This document shows, in pieces, positions 48,493 through 57,829 of a DNA stretch of 64,000 nucleotides (within the stretch, counting starts at the first letter, position 1; each line of letters starts with the position of its first letter). Position numbers and translations under genes: made by a program. The stretch covers positions 7,501-71,500 of the forward strand of contig NW_026970604.1 in NCBI RefSeq assembly GCF_963678635.1, in the 5' to 3' direction. This stretch comes from Symsagittifera roscoffensis (Eukaryota; Xenacoelomorpha; Acoela; Convolutidae). Under the pieces are notes generated by a model. That model made no database searches. It was not told where the DNA came from and saw nothing but the letters and a program-made list of their open reading frames with translations.

Positions 48493-49176
48493 TTCCCCTA
48501 AGCAGGAAAAAAAATTTAAATTGCAATAAGTAATGCACAATAACTAACTATGACTGACTCCTTTCTCCCCCTTTAAGGACGAGGAAAGAAAATTAAAGCG
48601 CCTTAAGATGAGGTACTAACACTAAGTAAGCTCCACTAGTGTTAAATGAAAGAACAAAGATTATCCAGATTCCGATGGATAAGGGTTATGTTAAGATGAG
48701 ATAAAGGCATCGCGTTTTGGCATAACGCTGAAACTTAGAACCACGATTTATGAGTGAGGTCATAGTTTATAATGCGCGAGTGAAGAGGATATGATTTAAA
48801 GAAATTATGGGAGCAACAGACGATAATTCTTTTGAAGGGTGAAATTTATCCGAAGGATAAAGTTGTCAAATTTAGCAAACACGTTTTGGTAACTGGAAAA
48901 TTAGCACCGGTTTACAAGGTAAAATACGTAGATAGCACAAAATTTTGATGGAGGTGGTCTTGGTTTGTAAAACACAAACTGGAGTGGAGGAAATTAGGAG
49001 GACACTTGAAGATGTCTTCTACATGAAAATTTATCCGCAGGATTAAGTTCTCAAGTTTAGTGAGCAGATGTTAATATCTGAATGTTAGCACCGGTTTACT
49101 CAGTAATGCGTGTTATTTAGTAAGCCCGAATATCAGATTAAAGTATATCTAAGTGGTTATAAAGTTTTATAATCTT
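48493..49176 (-). other. gypsy 3' untranslated region with polypurine tract and direct repeat
   Basis: On the minus strand GCTTAGGGGAA (48503-48493) abuts the 3' LTR and can act as the plus-strand primer tract. An imperfect direct repeat of about 85 bp lies at 48839-48925 and 49023-49112, both with GGAT(A/T)AAGTT and GTTAGCACCGGTTTAC-like words. No coding frame was seen. Confidence 0.7.
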
Positions 49177-49380
49177 TTAAAAAGTTTCAAGTTCGGTGTT
49201 GAAAAGTTCACTATCAAGATCAGAGTGGTCGCCGAAATTTGCTATTTCCATTCTCAGTGATTCGTCGGTTGATGAGTTTGACATTTGATCTGATGAAGAT
49301 GATGAATCTGAATCTAGAACAATTAACTCCGCCGGATTCGTCTTGTTGATAGTCTCATGTGGTTCCTCAATCTCTAACAC
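49177..49380 (-). pseudogene. gypsy 3'-terminal acidic ORF, frame-shifted end of integrase ORF
   Basis: 67-aa acidic, Ser-rich frame (VLDSDSSSSSDQM). It remains open upstream in a different frame from the integrase ORF, overlapping its last residues near 49430-49490. It is best read as the original C-terminal tail of integrase displaced by a one-base change. Nothing suggests an envelope protein: no signal peptide or membrane segment. Confidence 0.6.
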
Positions 49381-49421
49381 AATAGGCTCGGCCGCCGAAA
49401 CAGAGGCTTCTTGGACACTCT

Positions 49422-51629
49422 CTACGGTATCAATGAAGTAACGTTGACCATAAAATTTTGGTGGGCCGACATTTCTACTAGAGCGGCGAATAGTAGCAGG
49501 AATTTACCGGGTATTATGGCAGGACTGTTGGATATAGCGCACTCATCCGTTGAGTCGCTTATCTCATACAACGGAAAGTCTATGTTTGAGTCGGTCTCCG
49601 TCGGATTATGCTCCACTTGTAGGTCATTTTGTCCAATGGTGTCATTTTCCCCTCCCTGATTCACGGTTCTCTGATCCGCCGAGTTAGATGTTCGGCTGGC
49701 TGGCACTATACTTATTGGGCACTCATATGATTGATCCATGGGTTGTTCACTGATTGGGAAACTGTCGTTTTCTAAAATCTCAGATTTTATTTCAGGATTG
49801 GTTACAGAAGAGTTAAAGTTATTTCCGAGTGATATGTGAGGTGTAAGTGAATCCGAAATGAAGCGCTCTCTGGCTACGTCTCTACAAGGAAAACCGCCCG
49901 CTATCCATTCCCATTCACTAGTATCCGAAATATCCGAAGGAATTAGCATTGATTCATCCGAAGCAAGGTAACCTGGAGGAGTTGGTGACTTCTTTGAGCG
50001 TCGTGTCTGTCTTCTTGTCGGGATTGATGATGATCCAGAAATGCGTGTCCTAGTTAGGTTGTCGGATGATGTCGGGTCTAATTGTCTGTTCCTTCTTTTT
50101 GTTGGCTTCTTGGGTTTTGGTTTTCTTTTTGAGCATTCCGGTTTTTGACCTACTTCAACATTAGGGTTAGAAAAGTAAGGGAATGAAATGTTTCCTCTAA
50201 AAGGTCTGATTTTATTTGAGGTAGAGATAGGAATCGCAATGTCGGATTTTCGTATTATTTTTCCGTCGGATAACTTAACTGTCGAAGTCGAAGAATTTAT
50301 AATTCTTTTGTTTAGTTCTTTATAAAAACAGTCTCGGTTGATATTACCATTAGTTTTCCGAAGGATTTTACCTTTAAAAGGGCTTTCGATTGGTATTCTG
50401 TTTTGAGTCGTTTTCGAGGATGAGGCATAGTCTGTATCGTAGCCTTTTTCAGTCGGATTTTGGTTCTTCTTCGCAATCAAATCGTCCTTGTATCCGTCCT
50501 CGATTCTATCATCCGCGTTCCAATCCTTAGCTCGATCCTTAGACAGTATTGATTTCCCTTTGTCTAAAATTCCAAAGGAAGGTTTACCCGAAGCTAATTG
50601 TTTCCAAATAGTATTTGGTTTTCTGTTATAGTGGATCTCGAAAGGTGAGCATTTAATTTTTGATTGGAAAGTAGAACGTAGGTTCCAAATGATTTTTGAA
50701 ACGGCATTTTGCAATGTGGTTTTATGATGTTCTTTAGAGATAGCCAGTAGTTTGACTTTTACAGTGTGTACGAGTTTTTCGACTAATCCGTTGGATCGGT
50801 GATCGCCTACTGTACAAAAGATTATTTTGATGTTGTTAGAATCGCAGAATGATTTGAAGTCTTGACTTGTAAAGCAAGTAGCATGATCCACCCTTATAGA
50901 ATAAGGTATACCGTGTAAGAATATGTAGTCTTGTAAAAATTCTATAACTGTTTTTGAAGAGGTAGATGATGTAATTTTTGCCGACGGAAATTTAGAAAAT
51001 CTGTCAATACAAAGTAAAATGTATTTATTTGACCCCCAATAAGAATCCAAAGGACCCGCGAAGTCTAAATTAAGTTCTTCATTTGGTTCTGATAATGGAG
51101 GAAGCTCACTAATTTGTGAATTAGTGATAACAGATTTTATATTCTTACCCGCCGATGTACACTCTGAGCAATTAATTCCATGAAAGTAGATTTGTCTGTT
51201 AATGTGCGGCCACCAAATGTATTGGGCCAAATATTTCATTCCGAATTGACCTGGATGTGTTTCGTGGAGGGTCTTCATCATCGCGTTTCGTAGGGTAAAT
51301 GGAATAACGAGTTTGCCGTCCATGTAAAGTAATCCATCGGATTCGTGAAGGTCTCGGGTGAAATGTTTGAAATAAGGAGAATCTGCATTAATCTTCTCCA
51401 CCTTATTTTGAAGTGCTTTAACAATAGGGCTTAACATGGGATCGTCTTCTGTCAAGAGAGCCACTAACTTGGCGTTAAATAAAATATTTAAATCCAAGGG
51501 TCGATCCGGCAACTTCAAGTTTTCACGGTATTTTTTAACGAGATTGATATGATTTGGTAAAAGTTTGAATTCTAAATCTACGGAAATACCGGAAGTGGTG
51601 GGATTAATTACAATATTCTTATTATTCAT
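49422..51629 (-). CDS. gypsy integrase with long C-terminal tail
   Basis: 735 aa from the ATG at 51629. It inserts element cDNA into chromosomes. Visible are an H2C2 zinc-binding segment (HETHPGQFG...INCSEC, about residues 120-160) and the catalytic core with D in LNLDFAGPL, D in IRVDHATCF and E in SNGLVEKLVH (the DDE triad). A tail of some 350 residues follows, rich in K/R (KRKPKPKKPTKRRNRQ) and then Ser/Asp. No chromodomain was recognised. The ORF starts one base after the stop of the RT ORF and is in the +1 frame relative to it. The last about 20 residues look frameshifted relative to the acidic ORF at 49177-49380. Confidence 0.92.
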   Translation of the reverse strand: MNNKNIVINPTTSGISVDLEFKLLPNHINLVKKYRENLKLPDRPLDLNILFNAKLVALLTEDDPMLSPIVKALQNKVEKINADSPYFKHFTRDLHESDGLLYMDGKLVIPFTLRNAMMKTLHETHPGQFGMKYLAQYIWWPHINRQIYFHGINCSECTSAGKNIKSVITNSQISELPPLSEPNEELNLDFAGPLDSYWGSNKYILLCIDRFSKFPSAKITSSTSSKTVIEFLQDYIFLHGIPYSIRVDHATCFTSQDFKSFCDSNNIKIIFCTVGDHRSNGLVEKLVHTVKVKLLAISKEHHKTTLQNAVSKIIWNLRSTFQSKIKCSPFEIHYNRKPNTIWKQLASGKPSFGILDKGKSILSKDRAKDWNADDRIEDGYKDDLIAKKNQNPTEKGYDTDYASSSKTTQNRIPIESPFKGKILRKTNGNINRDCFYKELNKRIINSSTSTVKLSDGKIIRKSDIAIPISTSNKIRPFRGNISFPYFSNPNVEVGQKPECSKRKPKPKKPTKRRNRQLDPTSSDNLTRTRISGSSSIPTRRQTRRSKKSPTPPGYLASDESMLIPSDISDTSEWEWIAGGFPCRDVARERFISDSLTPHISLGNNFNSSVTNPEIKSEILENDSFPISEQPMDQSYECPISIVPASRTSNSADQRTVNQGGENDTIGQNDLQVEHNPTETDSNIDFPLYEISDSTDECAISNSPAIIPGKFLLLFAALVEMSAHQNFMVNVTSLIP

Positions 51630-51630
51630 A

Positions 51631-53355
51631 TTAACAGTATCTACAATTTTTTTTATCTACAGGTGAATTAATTAGGCTACAATTAAGAATTAAAAAATAA
51701 AGAAATGCGGAATTTGAAATGGAAATAATTAAAGTATTTGTGTTGGAATAATCCGTTGGAATACAGTTTGATGTACAAAATTCTGTTCTTCTGTGATTGA
51801 ATGAGCAAATTGGAAAAGACGAGTTAATAAGTTTTAGTACTGCTGCTATTAGGTAATTACGTAATAAGACGTAATCGGAATTTTCCAGATTGTGACCAAT
51901 GGCTGAGCAGGTAGTTCTTAGTTTCTCCGACGGATTTAATGATTTATTAATCTTATTAATGTTTGCTACTACAAATTCTTCGTCGTAATGTGATGTTGGG
52001 AGGGCTTTTCCGGATGGAATTCTAGAAATAAGATCAGTGAAGCCCATGTCTTTTCCTGCGATATGTTTGATTGAGAATTTAAAAGGTAATAATCTGTCTA
52101 CCCATCTTGTTAATCTACTGTGGTAGGTTTTATTTCCGTGGTTTGGTGAAAGAGCGGATAATAGGGCCTTGTGATCAGTGATTATTTCGAAATCAGAGCC
52201 GTAAAGGTAATTTTTATAATGCTCAACCGCCCAAAAAACCCCTAGAAGTTCGAGTTCGTTAGTAGAGTATTTAGACTCGTGAGGATTTAAAAAACGTGAC
52301 GCAAATGAGATTGTTTTCCAATCGTTCCCATGGAGTTGTTCCAGCGAGGCTCCAAGTCCATTGTGTGATGCGTCTGTTTTCACTCTAGTTTTTCGTTTTA
52401 CGTCGAAATGTGTATTCTCTGTTAAGTTTACGATTTCTTCTTTTATTCTTTCAAACGCTTTTGTATGATCATCGTTCCATTGGAATATTGATTTCTTATT
52501 TAGGAGCGGTCGGAGTGGGCTTCCTAAGGATGCAAGGTTTGGGACAAATTTAATGTATTGGTTTATAGAACCAAAAAATGATCGTAATTCTTTCAGATTC
52601 TTCGGTATAGGTAGGTCTTTGATAGCTTTCGATTTGTCGAATAACGGGGTAATTCCTGATTTAGAGATTTTAAATCCCAACCATTCTATTTCTTTTTGAA
52701 AGAATTTACATTTTGACCATTTTACGGCAAAGTTGTATTCGTCGAGGGTCGATAAAACTTTTAATAAAATATTCTTGTGGTCTAAGAATGTTCCTTTGGA
52801 AGAGATTAAAATGTCGTCCAAGTAACAATTGGTAAATGGGATTGAACATAACGTAGAGTCCATTACTCTTTGAAATTCGTTGGGCATATCCCCTAAGCCG
52901 TAAAAACCAGTTAAAAATTGGTAAGTACCCGTAATGTCACCGCCCACGATACTGAAGTTACATTGGTTACTAGTAAATTTGTCTAATGCTAATTGACTGT
53001 ATGCATTTTTTAAGTCTAAGTTAGTAAACCACACTTCTCCAACGTAATCATTAGTAATTTGAGCCGCGACGTTGTCTACAAGTTCGTGGATGTTTGGCAT
53101 TTGATATTTGTTCTTGTAAATCTGTTTGTTTATGAACTTGGAATCTAACGCCAGTTTGATGGATTTGTCTTTTTTGCAAGTGATGAATATTGGGATAATA
53201 AATCTGTCTTCGTCGCAATTTTCTAATTTTTTAATATGTCCCTCTGCTTTTAATCTATTGAGTTCTGTTTTTACCGCATCCAGTAAGTGGAGGGGAACTC
53301 GTCTTCCTTTTAGTTGAATTGGTTTTAATAGTTCGTGAAAATGGGTAATTTTCAT
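51631..53355 (-). CDS. gypsy reverse transcriptase and RNase H
   Basis: 574 aa. The RT carries DLKNAYSQL, FYGLGDMPNEFQRVMD and the catalytic YLDD box (NCYLDDILISSKG). RNase H has D in KTDASHNGLG, E in NELELLGVFWAVEHYKN and D in ITDHKALLSAL. The first ATG is at 53355, but the frame is open further upstream, overlapping the end of the gag-protease ORF in the -1 frame, as for a Gag-Pol frameshift. The C-terminus (TNTLIISISNSAFLYFLIL) is hydrophobic and ends at TAA 51631-51633, immediately before the integrase ATG. Uninterrupted, so possibly functional. Confidence 0.94.
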   Translation of the reverse strand: MKITHFHELLKPIQLKGRRVPLHLLDAVKTELNRLKAEGHIKKLENCDEDRFIIPIFITCKKDKSIKLALDSKFINKQIYKNKYQMPNIHELVDNVAAQITNDYVGEVWFTNLDLKNAYSQLALDKFTSNQCNFSIVGGDITGTYQFLTGFYGLGDMPNEFQRVMDSTLCSIPFTNCYLDDILISSKGTFLDHKNILLKVLSTLDEYNFAVKWSKCKFFQKEIEWLGFKISKSGITPLFDKSKAIKDLPIPKNLKELRSFFGSINQYIKFVPNLASLGSPLRPLLNKKSIFQWNDDHTKAFERIKEEIVNLTENTHFDVKRKTRVKTDASHNGLGASLEQLHGNDWKTISFASRFLNPHESKYSTNELELLGVFWAVEHYKNYLYGSDFEIITDHKALLSALSPNHGNKTYHSRLTRWVDRLLPFKFSIKHIAGKDMGFTDLISRIPSGKALPTSHYDEEFVVANINKINKSLNPSEKLRTTCSAIGHNLENSDYVLLRNYLIAAVLKLINSSFPICSFNHRRTEFCTSNCIPTDYSNTNTLIISISNSAFLYFLILNCSLINSPVDKKNCRYC

Positions 53356-53450
53356 TTGATTTTTAATTTTTCCAATCCGAAGGAATAAATTTTTAAATGA
53401 CTTTGATATATTAAGGATTTCCCTATCTTGGTTTGTTTGGGAAATGGAAT

Positions 53451-54149
53451 TTACTGACTTACATTGCTTGTTGGTCTGGAAGTGTGGAAAATGTTCTGAG
53501 AGACCTCTATTCCCACTTTTGGAAGGTTGTCGTTTCCTAAGATATTCCTTTCATGTCCTTCGGTTAAGAAGAATTGACAGTCGTTGTCTGACCAACCATT
53601 TGAGAATATCGGAATCTTCGCCTTTCCAGTGATGTTTATGGCATTATCCGTGAATCCACAGTAAAGGTCTCTGGTTGTCTTATCCACCGGATAAAGTTTC
53701 AAGTATGGATCACGTAATTTCAATTCGTGAAGTACGTTTTTCGTAAGAAAGCTCACCGGGCTAGCTGAATCCACTTGAATGTTTAAAATTACTTGGTTTT
53801 CTTTTCCGAGTCCGATGTTCAATAATTTCTTCAGTTCCTTTCCGTCGTTATCAAAAATTGTAGTTACATTTAGTACAGAGTAATCGTCGTTTTCACTTTG
53901 TCCAGATTCCGACCATGCGTTTATGACGCCGCAACATTCTCTATCAGTGTGGTCGGTATTTACATCCGGGAAATCCGACGGATTAAAATCTGTATTATCT
54001 ACAATTTGAGTATTTACAATGTTTACATTTTTACGTCGAGATCTACAAAGTCTGGTGAAATGACCTTTGAATTTACAAGAAGTACAAGTTGTGTCCTTTG
54101 CTGGGCAAACTGCTAAGTGTCCTTTTGAGAATGAACCGCCACACTTCAT
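53451..54149 (-). CDS. gypsy nucleocapsid zinc knuckles and aspartic protease
   Basis: 232 aa from the first Met shown, though the frame is open upstream to the TGA near 54228. Two cysteine-rich knuckles, CMKCGGSFSKGHLAVC and CTSCKFKGHFTRLC (C-x2-C-x4-H-x4-C), bind RNA. A retropepsin-like segment follows with VDSASPVSFL in place of the usual DTG/DSG. RNILGNDNLPKVG near the end resembles the ILG(D/N) protease motif. The alternative active-site triplet DSA also occurs in active retroelement proteases. It is probably the 3' part of one gag-protease ORF. Confidence 0.82.
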   Translation of the reverse strand: MKCGGSFSKGHLAVCPAKDTTCTSCKFKGHFTRLCRSRRKNVNIVNTQIVDNTDFNPSDFPDVNTDHTDRECCGVINAWSESGQSENDDYSVLNVTTIFDNDGKELKKLLNIGLGKENQVILNIQVDSASPVSFLTKNVLHELKLRDPYLKLYPVDKTTRDLYCGFTDNAINITGKAKIPIFSNGWSDNDCQFFLTEGHERNILGNDNLPKVGIEVSQNIFHTSRPTSNVSQ

Positions 54150-54227
54150 ACAGCTGTTACTTCTTTCGATGTTGAGAGTTGGTTCTCTTTTGACGTTAAA
54201 ATGGTTGTTTGGTTTATGTACAGATGA

Positions 54228-55000
54228 TCAGTTGGATTTAAAATTATTTGTTAACTTCAAGTGATTTAAAATTCCTTTTTCATCGATGAGTGCTACGTTT
54301 AGTGCTTCGCGTGGAGGGAGGGTTTCTGTTAATAATTTCCTTTGTATATCGTAGTTTTTCATATTATTTATGAAAATATCTCTTATCCACTCTTCTTCTC
54401 CTGCGGATATTTCGCACTTTTTCGCCATTTCAGCTAAGGCACCCCAAAATTGTTCGAGGAATTCTCTGTCGCGTTGTTTTCTATTTAACAGTTTATGTCG
54501 TTCAAATGTGACATTTGATTTTCTTACGAAAGCAATCGCTAAAAGCTCCCAGAATTCTTTAAAAGAAATTTGTAAGACTTTCACCTTGGTAAATTTCTGT
54601 CCGAAGATCCTTTTTCCTTCATTTCCCAATGCCAGATATAAGACCGAACGTAATTTCTTGTCTGCTTCTTCTATTCGCATTCCGTTAAATTTCTTAGTTT
54701 CGGTTTTTATCGAAGCTGTTTCTTCTTCGTCATATCTTCTTTGTTCTTGGGAATTTCTCTCCAATCTCAAGCATCTTTGGGCGTCTGTTTCACCGTCCGG
54801 TGGGTTTTCCAAATTTGGTGGTAGTGGATGTTGTCTCTCCGACGAATGAGTAGATTTTCTATATCTATGTTTTCTTTAGCTATAATTGCTAATTGAAACA
54901 GATCACTCCAATCTTCCCAAGGGATGGGTGGGTCTACCGTATGGTTTTGCCAAAAGGGAGGTATTCCTCTCACGTTAGATTCGTTAGATGACTGCGCCAT
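54228..55000 (-). pseudogene. gag: gypsy gag capsid region (frame-broken)
   Basis: Two overlapping frames: 55000-54767 (77 aa, MAQSSNESNV...) and 54812-54228 (194 aa, with KEFWELLAIAFVRKSNVTFERHKLLNRKQRDREFLEQFWGALAEM cut here into its recognisable LNRKQRDREFLEQF part). The second has the character of a gypsy capsid. A one-base change near 54770-54810 separates them, and a TGA at 54228-54230 separates gag from the zinc knuckles in the same frame. The ATG at 55000 uses the last base of the LTR. Confidence 0.8.
54980..54999 (-). promoter_or_regulatory. gypsy primer-binding site
   Basis: The minus strand immediately after the 5' LTR reads TGGCGCAGTCATCT, starting TGG as expected for a tRNA CCA end, with no spacer. 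It also encodes the first gag codons. Confidence 0.65.
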
Positions 55001-55214
55001 GATAAAATGTTACTTTGTTGTAGCTAATTCTAAGTTAAAACTATTAAAAAGAATAAGAATTAAGATGAATTAGTCGGTAAGTTAAAACAATAAAACAATG
55101 AGAGATCATTCTCTCCGCCGGAGAGAATGGCTAGCGAAGGTCATAACTAAGTGACCGGTTAATTAAATAAGTATGTTTAGCAATAATTGCAAAACCTGAT
55201 GTAAAATCACAACA
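55000..55214 (-). repeat. gypsy 5' LTR
   Basis: 215 bp, matching 48278-48492 almost base for base, and followed on the plus strand by the target duplication GTCAC. It carries the element promoter by analogy; no TATA box was assigned. Confidence 0.95.
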
Positions 55215-55219
55215 GTCAC

Positions 55220-56919
55220 AAAATCAAATTTTGAATATGCAAATCAAGTTTGGAAAACTTTCAAATGCCAGACCAAAGGAGACTATAATGATTTATATCT
55301 CAAAAGCGATGTTTTACTGCTTGCAGACGTGTTCGAGACTTTCAGAAACATTTTAAAAGAGAATTATGATTTGGATCCATGCCACTATGATTCAGCTCCA
55401 AACATTTCATGGGATGCTATGCTAAAGACGACTGGAGTTGAATTGGAACTTCTCAATGATATCGACATGTTACTTTTTATTGAAAAATCAATACTTGGAG
55501 GCCTTATTGGAGTTGGCGAAAAACGGTACATAAAAGCCAAAGATCACTATCTTTCTGATTTTGACGAAACAAAGACCTCGACATACGGCATGTTCTTAGA
55601 TGTCGTCAACCTTTATGGTAGAACTATGATGAAAAAACGCCAGTAGGAGGTTTTAAATGGATGGGAACAAAATTGCAGGACATTTTAGATGCAACCGACG
55701 ACTCTGATGAAGGCTATTTTGTGATGGCAGATGTTGAAACTCCTACGAAATTGCATGACTTGCACAACAATTTCCCCCTGGCTGCTGAAAAAATGAAAAT
55801 TGGCGAGGAGTTTCTTTCTTCCTACCAACAACTATTTAATCAACCAGGAACGAAAACGGAAAAACTATTGGAGACTTTGTTCAGCAAAACAGAAAATGTA
55901 TGTCTTTACTCAATGCAATTTCATTATGATGAGCCCTTGGTTAACAAAAAACTTAAGCATTGAGTAAAGACATACATATTCTGTTTTGCTGAACAAAGTC
56001 TCCAATTGTTTTTCCGTTTTCGTTCCTCGTTGATTAAATTGTTGTTGGTAGCAAGAAAGAAACTCCTCGCCAAATTTCATTTTTTCAGCAGCCAGAGTGA
56101 AGTCGTTGTGCAAGTCATGCAACCGAAGAACTTTATGCAATTTCGTTATGATCAACCCTTGTTTAACCAAAAACTTAAGCATTAAGCTCTTCGGTTCCAC
56201 CAATCAGATTTTCTAAAAGTTTACATCGACATGAACACCAGATTGAGACATCAAATAGGAATATCCGAATTCAAAAAAATTTTTTTCAAGCTACTGATTA
56301 ACTCTCGCTTTGGAAAGACAACGGAGAATTTAAGACGGCAGCAAAAACTAATCATGGTAACAAATGAGCATCAAGCCTACTTCTGAGCAAAGCAATTAAA
56401 CACACTTTACATCATGAAAAGTTTAAATCCGTTCTGTTGAAAAGAACTGCTATCAGGGAACCTATGAACACAATTACCAGTCATAATCATTACTTATCGA
56501 TAGATCAAGTTAACAAAATTGTGTTGTCTCCATTCGATAACAAGCGTTTCTACAAGACTGACGGTATATCGTCCTTAGCCTACGGGCATTTCAGAACTGG
56601 TCAAGCAAGAAAAACAGTGACTGAAGATGAAAAACTAACAATTTTCGAGGAAGATTCTGAAAAACATCATGTTCAAACTGAATCCAGCGCTGCAGATGAC
56701 TATGAGTCTGTTGATACAGATGAATCATTCGATCAAAACGTATCATTCGAGTTTCCTCACCCAGGATTAGTTCGAACAGCTGAGATCACTAGTGATGATG
56801 AAGATATTGTAGACTGGGATGCACCGGTGAAAGAAAAACCGTTCTTTGATTGTCCTTTCATTAATTTTGAATCATATAAGGAAAAAGACCAGCCACCCAA
56901 AAACGATGATCGGAGTTGA
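55220..56919 (+). pseudogene. polB: Polinton DNA polymerase B, C-terminal half
   Basis: Continues the polymerase cut at 48277. YNDLYLKSDVLLLADVF (Exo III, YxxxD) and ISWDAMLKTTGVELELL come first, then polymerase motif A as FLDVVNLYG in ORF 55329-55646. An ILDATDDSDEGYF segment (55661-55963) follows, then motif B as INSRFGKTTENL (about 56297-56335). The C-terminal hallmark YKTDGISSLAYGHF lies in ORF 56437-56919 (160 aa, with an acidic extension). Frame breaks occur at about 55645 and 56380. The motif C region (normally a DTD) is missing between about 56380 and 56440, and a foldback lies at 55752-56185. Nonfunctional. Confidence 0.9.
55752..56185. repeat. Foldback (inverted duplication) inside the polymerase
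   Basis: Sequence from about 55752 to 55960 reappears inverted at about 55920-56125, with shared words such as GGAGACTTTGTTCAGCAAAACAG and GGCGAGGAGTTTCTTTC (minus strand in the right arm). The loop segment GCAATTTC(A/G)TTATGAT and AAAAACTTAAGCAT then recurs in direct orientation at about 56138-56183. This is consistent with a template-switch insertion. Confidence 0.85.
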
Positions 56920-57829
56920 AGTTGAAATGATCATATCAATTGAAAAAATGTTTGTTTTTCAGTGAAAACCGCTTTAGGCCTCACAAGTTGTTGAAGGTTG
57001 TCATAGTGCAGACTCAAAAACGACGAAGTAAGCTCACTTTAGAGTTGCTGACGAAAACAACCATCTTATATTTTATTTGCGTGTGAATGAGTTTGTAAAT
57101 TTAATTAACTGAATTTATTTGACGAATTATTTGAATGTAATAACTTTGATTGATTAATTAACATATATTTCATTGCTTATTAATTTCATAGAGAACACAA
57201 AAATGGTATTAACAGAACTCAGGAAGAATAACTTGAGCAAAAAAGGTCTGATAAGTTTCGAAATGAAATTCATATTAAAATCTTAATGATTTCCCATAAC
57301 ACGCAATTAAGTATCTAGACGCAGCAAATTTTCAACCAATTAGAAACCAGAGTTTGCGGTATTGATATGTAATTTTCAGCTCGTAGGTTAGAGTTATGGC
57401 AATTCGGGTACCTGGAAAACATCAGGTTCAAGCATAATCCTGCTTTCTGTGAGCCGAGAAAAAAATTATTCTATTTTTGGGTAAAAGTATGTGTTATGTA
57501 TGGCTCACCTGATTAAGTATTATACTACTAATGTAAATTTAGTAATGATAAAAGGTGATGGGTGTTTAAAAGCATTGTCAATACTTGCAATTGCATTATA
57601 TTTGATAGCAAAATTGAAACTGTCTCTTTCCTTTGAGTCATGTTTTTGAAGAAGTTACGAAAATTTTTTGGTTAAAACTTGATATATTCACAGCGTACTG
57701 TCACTTTTTTGCAAATCAGTTTATCGCGTTTTTTAATTTTAGTAGCTTTTTTGTGCGTGCTTAGGGGAAGTAAAAATTTGCTCATTTTCTACAACAGGCT
57801 GTTTTAAGGTTTCTTACTTTTTGTCGACT
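56920..57829. other. AT-rich region containing the right Polinton-end-like segment
   Basis: No supported coding region. The minus strand of 57296-57508 is homologous to 23569-23853 (TATGTATGGCTCAC here is the complement of the GAGTCATACATA block). It lies just downstream of the polymerase, as a Polinton terminus would. Confidence 0.5.

Larger units (their letters stand above)
48278..55214 (-). mobile_element. Complete Ty3/gypsy LTR retrotransposon
   Basis: 6937 bp with two near-identical 215-bp LTRs (TG...CA on both strands) and a perfect 5-bp target duplication GTCAC (48273-48277 and 55215-55219). On the minus strand the order is 5' LTR, gag, zinc knuckles and protease, RT-RNase H, integrase with a long tail, polypurine tract, 3' LTR. 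RT before integrase defines Ty3/gypsy. The LTRs differ at very few positions (for example ACATTAAAAC versus ACAATAAAAC, CTAGTGAAGG versus CTAGCGAAGG), so the insertion is young, although gag and the 3' tail have frame breaks. No envelope-like ORF was seen. Confidence 0.96.

Noticed and set aside
49177-50500. Envelope gene in the gypsy element, which would make it errantivirus-like
   Set aside because: The region downstream of the integrase core is a basic and then acidic Ser-rich tail with no signal peptide, cleavage site or membrane segment.
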